DNA from: Geosiphon pyriformis
Taxonomy: Eukaryota > Glomeromycota > Glomeromycetes > Archaeosporales > Geosiphonaceae
Direction of reading: 5' to 3'
Length of the DNA stretch: 64,000 nucleotides
NCBI GenBank assembly: GCA_016748015.1
Contig: JAAOMT010000752.1
Coordinates: 132,976 to 196,975, forward strand
Of the stretch, positions 57,925 to 64,000 are shown one piece after another. Made by a program: the position numbers and the translations under genes. The notes below the pieces were generated by a model. The model made no database searches. It was not told where the DNA came from and saw only the letters and a program-made list of their open reading frames with translations. The stretch's first letter is position 1. The number at the start of each line of letters is the position of its first letter.

Positions 57925-58256
57925 TTGTCCTCACCTGAATCAATATAGCTTGTCTTCTCAGCAACTAAGTTCTCCAAATTCTCGACATTCAAAAGACCAC
58001 TTACACTGCCAGAAATGCTATCCACTTTGCTTCTCCAGAATGCTGCCAGCTTACCATTGTTACCACTCAAATCTTCCAAACGTAGAGGACCAGCAGATAA
58101 CTCAACCAAAACACCAGCTGCAGGCTTTTTAGGCTTTTTGTAAAATGCACTACAGGTGTAGACCATATCAACATGCTTGTTTTTAGCACTCTGGTGGGTC
58201 CCCAAACCAGCCGAACCCGAACCAGAACCACCAGCAAATAACCCCACCAGTTCCAT
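57925..58256 (-). pseudogene. LINE copy 4 ORF1, N-terminal part
   Basis: ATG at 58256 in the context GTTGCAATGGAACTG; peptide MELVGLFAGGSGSGSAGLG, then YTCSAFYKKPKKPAAGV and a Ser-rich segment to KTSYIDSGED at the insertion site. The frame is also open upstream to 58334, but the ATG at 58256 is chosen because copy 3 shows homology from this point and the Gly/Ser-rich start is typical for this LINE ORF1. It continues at 47785 after element C. Confidence 0.8.
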
Positions 58257-58410
58257 TGCAACGAATAAAGATAAGTTAGAAGAAATAGTTAATAGGGACT
58301 GAGGGGAAAGAAAAAAAAAAAGCAATTTCTTCAAAATTATTTTTTACTCTCATTGTGATCAGGGGATTGACGAGAGAAAGATTCTTATATATTATAAATT
58401 TTTCTGTAAA
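58257..58410 (-). promoter_or_regulatory. 5' UTR of LINE copy 4
   Basis: Leader shared with copy 3 (14188-14331): TTTCTCTCGTCAATCCCCTGAT, cited in part, and a T-rich run before the ATG. Unrelated to the leader of copy 2. Confidence 0.5.
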
Positions 58411-58643
58411 TTATATATATTAATTCTTAATTTTTATTAGTGTTTTTTAATTTAATTAAATAACTAAATTATATTATATTTTTTATTATTGTTAAACTAA
58501 TTATTAATCTTTTATTTTTTATTTACCAACTAATTTTGTTGATTAAATATAATAATATAGACTTTTTTATATAATTTTAATAATAATTTCTATAATATAT
58601 ATTATAATTTTGCATTAAAAACTATAAAAATCTGCAGATAATA
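58411..58643 (-). repeat. D-type LTR, right piece
   Basis: Aligns with 538-791 of the D LTR, ending in GATAATA at 58643, the decayed form of GGTAACA at 785-791. Together with 41271-41405 it is the LTR that LINE copy 4 entered. Confidence 0.65.
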
Positions 58644-59325
58644 TTTTTTTATTTTTATAAAATAAGCTTCAGTAAATTGTTAAAATTTTTTTTTTTATAA
58701 AAAAATCAAAGTTTTTTAAGATAAAAATCTGTAATATTAATAGTTATTTTTATATTAACAACAAAAAAAATTATATATTAATAACAAAAAACATAATTTA
58801 AAAATCTCTTAGCAATAATAATGCTTTTTTTAATAATATACATAATTTTATATATAATTACTAACTATAGTATATATACATAATTATATGAATTGTTTTA
58901 GTATTTAAAAGTATAAAAAAAGAGTTAAATAGATTATTAAAACAAAAAAAAATATTTTATTACTATTTATTTTTGAATAAAAACAGTTTAATATAAGTTT
59001 TTATAAAAAAAACCAATTAAATTTCATAGAAATACATGAAAAAAACTAACAAAAAATTAAAACTATTCAATTAAAACATAATTAAAATTTTTTTAATTAA
59101 TTATTAGAAATATATAGTATTCAAAAATTTAGTTTTAAAAGTAAAAATAAAAAAATTATTAATAAATTTATAAAAAAAACATAATTAAAATATTTAATTA
59201 ATTAAAATATTATTATTAAGATTATATTTTTAATATTTTAATAAAAACAAGATTAGGTAATAAAACTAATAGTTTATTTAATAAAATAAAACATAATATA
59301 AAATATTAATAATATATTTTTAAGA
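58644..59325. other. Very AT-rich stretch without recognisable gene
   Basis: Almost only A and T with poly-A and poly-T runs. Lying between two same-orientation D-type LTRs, it could be the decayed interior of a short D element or unrelated sequence. I see no open frame or domain. Confidence 0.5.
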
Positions 59326-60004
59326 AATAAAAAATAATAAGAAATATAAAAAACTAATAATAAATATATAATATATTTAAATATTAATAAGAAATATTTA
59401 AAACTTAAAAAAAAATATATATAAAAGAAATAATTATTTATTTATTATAAAACTATAAAAAAAAATTGGCTTAATATAAAACTAATGTTTTTTTAACTTA
59501 TAAAAAGACTATATATATAGGTTAATTACATAAAATTTATATATTATATTAAGACTATTTTAGATATATTAATTATTTATATATATTAAATTGATTAATT
59601 TAATATGTTATTTTTTTAAAAGCTAGTAATTTAGATAATTAAATTTAAATAACTAAATTTTAAACTGTAATTATAATTAACATAATCAAATATATATTAA
59701 TTAATTATATTTTTTAATAACTATTTTTAATTATAATTACAAATCTAAATTATTAAATTATATAAATAAAAATGTATAAAAATTTTAAAATATAACAAAA
59801 TCTATTGTTATCAAATTATATGTATTAATTTTTAATTTTTATTCGTGTTTTTTAGTTAATTAAGATTTTTTGTATTTAATTTAAATAAATAATTATATTA
59901 TATTATATTTTTTATTATTGTTAAACTATTTACTAATCTTTTATTTTTTATTTGCTAATTGATTTTATTAATTAAATATAATAAAATAGATAATAAATTT
60001 AAAT
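59326..60004 (-). repeat. D-type LTR, decayed copy
   Basis: Collinear with 1-704 of the D LTR: e.g. GACTATATATATAGGTTAATTACAT (cited in part) against GGCTGTATATATAGCTAAATTACAT, and ATAACAAAATCTATTGTTATCAAATTA (in part). C and G of the better copy are mostly T and A here. It stops at about 59995 where LINE copy 5 begins. Confidence 0.65.
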
Positions 60005-60199
60005 ATAAAACTTTTTTTCTCTTATGTTAAAAATTCCTTAAAGAGCATAATTTTGAAAAAAAAGTTTTTTTTTTGTTTTTTTTGTAGTTTTCTTTTAATA
60101 TTTTTTAACTTAATAACTTTTTTGTTGTGAACTTAAAAACTGTTTTAAGTAGTAATATGTTTAAAAAAAAATATATTTAAAGAGTTTTTTTATAATTCT

Positions 60200-61970
60200 G
60201 CTAATGGTTTTTTTTTCTATAAAAGAAAAAGATTGTTTTTGGTAATATTAAACACTTTAGTAATAAAAAAAATGTTTTTTTGGTCAAATTTAGTCTTAAT
60301 AGTAGTGTGTATTTGAATATAAACAATGAATTTAGTAATAATAAAAACAATAATATTATAATTAGCATTAATAATAAATTTTTTCTAAGTTTGACTATTA
60401 CTATTTTTAAAACCAAAAAAATAAATACTAGTTTGAATTGTGGCTTTTTCTTTGGTGTTTTTGATTTTAAAATAAAAAAAAATATCAAACTTTTTTTATC
60501 TCTCTTTAATATTTCTTTAGATAAAAAATAAATCAATTTCAAGATTGTCAAAACTCAAATAAAAGTGTTAATTAAGAAGTTATTTGCTTTGGATATTAAT
60601 TTTTTAGTAATAAAAAACAAGTTGACTATAGCAAAAACTTAATTTATCAAAAAAACTTTTTAATTTAATGGTTTTGAAAGGATTATTACTTCCTTAAAAT
60701 TTAAAAAAATTATTAAATTTATGTTTACATCAAAAAAAAACATGGAAAAAAGAATTATTATAAACAATAATCTTAAAAAACAAGAATTTTATTTAGATTA
60801 AACTGTAATTATCAAAAAAATTCTTATGAATATGCCAAAAAATAATTATTACTGCAGTATTTAAATTTGGTCAAATTGTATCAATCTAATTACAACTAAT
60901 TAGATTATAACAGAAGACTATAATAGAGTTTATTAAATCAAGTTAAGCAGATTAATTAACATTTAGGTAATTATTTCTAATTGGAAAAGATTTAGTGTAT
61001 ATGACTAAAACTATAAAAGATTGCAATATTTAAATATTAAGAAATTGGTTTAAAATACTTCTGTTTATTTTGTTGATAAAAACAAATAATTATAATTTTA
61101 GTGTTTTATTAAAAAAAATTAATAAGAAAACTTGTGTTATTAATCATTTATTTAAAACTAGTAATAAAGTTTATTGTACTGTAATTGGTTTTATTTTAAA
61201 AAAAAATTTAATATTAGTTTTTTATACAGAATTAATCTTGAGTAATATAAACTTTTTTGGATTAAATTGGGTTTAATTTGCTGTAAAAAGTGTGGGCATT
61301 TTGGATATTTATTTCTTGAATATAATTCTTAAAAGTTAACTGCTTTTGTTTTAAAAAAATTTATAAGAAATTTATTTTAGATAAAAATTGTCTTTAGCTG
61401 GCTCATTTTTACACAAAAAAATGTTTTCATCTCTCAACCAGCTGCTTTTGGTGACAAGTTTTGAGTACAGATGGTTTTTTTAATTGCTGTTTCTGTACAT
61501 ATTTACTTTGAATCTCTCTTTATATCTTTTTTTTTTGGTGTTTTTCATTTTAATATTGTTTTTTTTATGTTTTAAAAAAGGTTTTTAATTGACAATCAGT
61601 TGACATTTTTAAAATAATCATTAAAACTGCTGGTTAATTAGGTTTTTAGTATTATATACAGACTAAATAACATAAATTTAATGTCTCTAATTTTTGTTTT
61701 TCTATTTTTATTTTCTGTTATGACTAATATAATAATTTTATGTTTTGATTTAAGCTTGAATATGGTTTTGGATAATTTATAAATATTATTTTTCTTTTTT
61801 TTGTTGGTAATAGAAAAGGTTTTAGATTTGAATACAAACAGTTCTAAAATTTTAACTTTTAAGATTGGCCATCTAAAATTGAAATTAATTGCTTTTAAGA
61901 TATCTATTTCTTCTATTTTGAAGATATTAAATTAGCTGTGTATTAACTTAAATTCTGTGGTATTTTCTAT
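60200..61970 (+). pseudogene. LINE copy 5 ORF1 (remnant)
   Basis: Fragments: FTSKKNMEKRIIINNN near 60724-60770 (matching the 'FTSE...KAKEMA..K.IV' stretch before the RRM-like domain), IIKKILMNMPK near 60811-60840 (RNP2-like), and CCKKCGHFGYLFLE near 61280-61320, a relic of the CCHC knuckle. No continuous frame. Confidence 0.55.
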
Positions 61971-61979
61971 ATTTCAATA

Positions 61980-64000
61980 ATAAATTTAATTTGAAAATTG
62001 CTATATACAATATTAAAGATATGAATAATATAACTAAACAAAAGAATATTGTTTATTGGCATATAAAATCTAATTATATAGTATTTATTATTACAAAAAT
62101 AAAGCTGAGATTTAACATTAAATTATAGATTGCAAATAAGTTTGATAAAGTTTAGATTTTTACATTTGGTTAAAACAAGAGTTTTTTGGTGATAGTATAA
62201 TTATAATTGTAAATATTTTTCTGGTTTATTATGTTTTAAAGATTAAAAAAGTCTCTGGTTAGCTAATCAGTTGGTTTTTGTTTATTTGCTTTTTAAAAAT
62301 AAATTTTTGGTTATGATTTTGGGTTTGTTGCTTTTGCTAAAGCAAAAGCTGCACTAGTTTTAAAAGTAAATATTATTATTGTTAATATAGTAAATTCTAG
62401 TTTATTTGTAATCTTGAAAAAAAATTTTAATAAGAATAATTTTAAAAAAGTTTGAATTACAAAAAGTGTATAGATTTGAATCTGATTAATGTTTTTTGAA
62501 GTTTTTTTTTGGTTAAGACATTTATATAGAGCAATTTAAAAAAGATTAAAAAATTATTAATTTTGTCTTTTATAAGTAATAATTTGTTGTTTTTATTGAC
62601 TGGTTAGATAGTTGAAAATGTTTCAGAATTCTTTAATACAAATTATAAAGTTGTTTTATTTTTGGTAAAACTGGTAGTTTATTAAATACTCACATGAATA
62701 ATGTTTACAAACAGACTAACAAAAATTATTAAAAATTTATGATTAAAGATGCTGATAGTATTAAATAAATTAGTTTTCAAAACTTTTTTGCAGCCAGACT
62801 TTTATTAATAATTAATAAATTTAATAATATAAAAGAGAGGGATAATTTGGATATAATGTAAAGACTTTTAAAAAATTTGATATTGAAATTAACAGACAAA
62901 CTATTTTTTAAACAATAGTATAGTAAAGCCAAATATTTTTCTATTAAACAATTATTAAGATTTTTCAGATTAAAATTATTGGTTGCCAAAGTAATAAAGA
63001 CTCTAAAATTAGGTAATATGTTTAGAACTAATTTTTTTTGCATGTTTAATTAGTTATTAATAATATCAATACTTCTAAAATATAAACATTAATTTATAGT
63101 AATGCTAAATTAATTAAAATTTTTGGCTACTTGTTAAAAATCCAAAAAAATTATTATAAGTCGAAAATATGTAAATCAAGATTATTAAAACATCTGTTAT
63201 CAAGTATCTAATTAAAAAAAAAATAGTTCAAATAAGAGCTATATGATCAAAAGTATATTGAAAAAACTATTTTATAAGATAATGTTAAATTATTTAGTAG
63301 TTGATAAAGAACTGATTTTAAAATTTAAAAATATTAAGATTAAGATTAATATTATTATAGAAAGTTAAACCAGAAAGCAAGTGGTTTCTAAATTATTGTC
63401 TGAATTTTGAGCTAATTAATATGTTTTTTTAAGTTATATAAATAATAGTGCTTTTTTAAATATTATAAATGTTATTGGTTTTGAGAAATTGATTTAAGTA
63501 ATCAGAATTTTATTAAACAAAAGATTGTAAATTTAAATAATATTTCAAATAAATTATAAAAACATTATAATAATAAGATTTTTAAGTGTTTTTTAGTTTT
63601 TTTAAACTTATGTCTAATTTTGGATATAATTTTAATTTTGTGAAAAAAAGCATGAGTTTTGATAATACCTAAACTTTATAAATAGAATAAGGTTTTAATA
63701 AATATTTAGTTTATTACTCTAATTGAAGCAGTTAAGAAAATTCTTTTTAAAATTTTTTTAAATTAAATTTCATTTGCTTATAACAGATTTAGTGTTTTTT
63801 GTAAAGATAATTTTTTTGTTTTAAAAGATATTTTAATACAGTTTTCTATTTTTGCTGTTGGTTCAATAATTAAAAATACTTTAAAAAAGAACAGAAAATT
63901 TTGATTGGTTTTGTAAAATATACACAAAATATATAATTTTGTTAAATAATATTATTTGAAAACTAGTTTGCAGTATATTAAGATATATAAAAATTTATTA
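61980..64000 (+). pseudogene. LINE copy 5 ORF2 (remnant, partial)
   Basis: KIAIYNIKDMNNITKQKN near 61997-62050 marks the start of the endonuclease; FVILKKNFNKNNF near 62407-62446 corresponds to the GGDFN region. In RT, IPKLYK near 63667 and CKDNFFVLKDIL near 63800-63835 match the 'IPKPYK' and 'DNFSVLKG' positions of copy 4, and VLNIHKIYNFVK-like text near 63910-63945 corresponds to LQDMRKAYDSV. The frame is destroyed. Confidence 0.6.

Larger units (their letters stand above)
41406..58410 (-). mobile_element. LINE copy 4, full length, split by element C
   Basis: On the minus strand: 5' leader 58257-58410, ORF1 from 58256 to 46219 (interrupted by element C at 47786-57924), ORF2 about 46204-41538, 3' UTR 41537-41406 with a T-rich (reversed poly-A) end. 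It is flanked by a ~14-bp AT-rich target duplication and lies within a D-type LTR. It is the least AT-biased LINE in the window and the most readable of the 'MELVG' subfamily, yet it has stops, frameshifts and lost catalytic residues. Confidence 0.9.
60005..64000 (+). mobile_element. LINE copy 5, extremely decayed (runs off window)
   Basis: The leader at 60010-60140 resembles that of copy 2 (AACTTTTTTTCTCTT). ORF1-like fragments and then ORF2 fragments follow in the expected order to the window end, inside RT. AT content is extreme, and stops occur every few codons. Only order and scattered motifs support the call. Confidence 0.7.

Noticed and set aside
58644-59325. Mitochondrial or organellar insert, suggested by extreme AT content
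   Set aside because: No rRNA, tRNA or mitochondrial protein is recognisable, and the flanks are decayed LTRs of comparable composition.

Overview
The window is a solid block of nested retrotransposons; I see no host gene, tRNA, rRNA or CRISPR array. The DNA is very AT-rich. APE-type LINEs with an RNase H domain and large Ty3/gypsy elements fill nearly all of it, most of them decayed by C-to-T / G-to-A change. The LINE ORF2 (ending in a short D-x-V-S-V-H-I-G-A-like tail), the AT bias and the repeat load resemble genomes of arbuscular mycorrhizal fungi (Glomeromycotina, e.g. Rhizophagus or Gigaspora). That assignment is recognition from memory, not a search.

Layout: (1) 1-791, LTR 'family D' on the minus strand, sitting in a minus-strand LINE 5' end (792-1252) that itself sits in an old plus-strand LINE (copy 1, 1253-5854). 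(2) A B-type LTR, arms 5855-6292 and 13029-13640, split by LINE copy 2 (6293-13028), one of the two best preserved LINEs. (3) A decayed minus-strand LTR (13650-14187), then LINE copy 3 (14188-41270). Copy 3 is split by gypsy element B (15444-34775) and by a solo LTR of family C (37056-37956). Element B is in turn split by gypsy element A (20148-29741), the youngest insertion, which carries a 450-base assembly gap over its RT. (4) LINE copy 4 on the minus strand (41406-58410), inserted into a D-type LTR and split by a complete gypsy element C (47786-57924). (5) Very AT-rich remains (58644-59325), another D-type LTR (59326-60004), and the most decayed LINE, copy 5 (60005 to the window end).

The three gypsy families A, B and C share an uncommon layout: LTR - PBS - gag (N-terminal domain, capsid-like region, CCHC knuckle) - aspartic protease - Cys-rich putative zinc module - dUTPase - beta-rich linker - RT - RNase H - integrase - an extra 3' ORF of unknown function - polypurine tract - LTR. 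Each LTR carries its own array of short palindromic repeats upstream of the TATA box. Three insertions show 4-bp target duplications, and removing one copy puts the interrupted reading frame back in register, which fixes the element ends to the base.

The most promising material for something undescribed is this gypsy architecture (dUTPase between protease and RT, the Cys-rich module, the conserved 3' ORF) and the U3 palindrome arrays. None of the copies looks autonomous as it stands.
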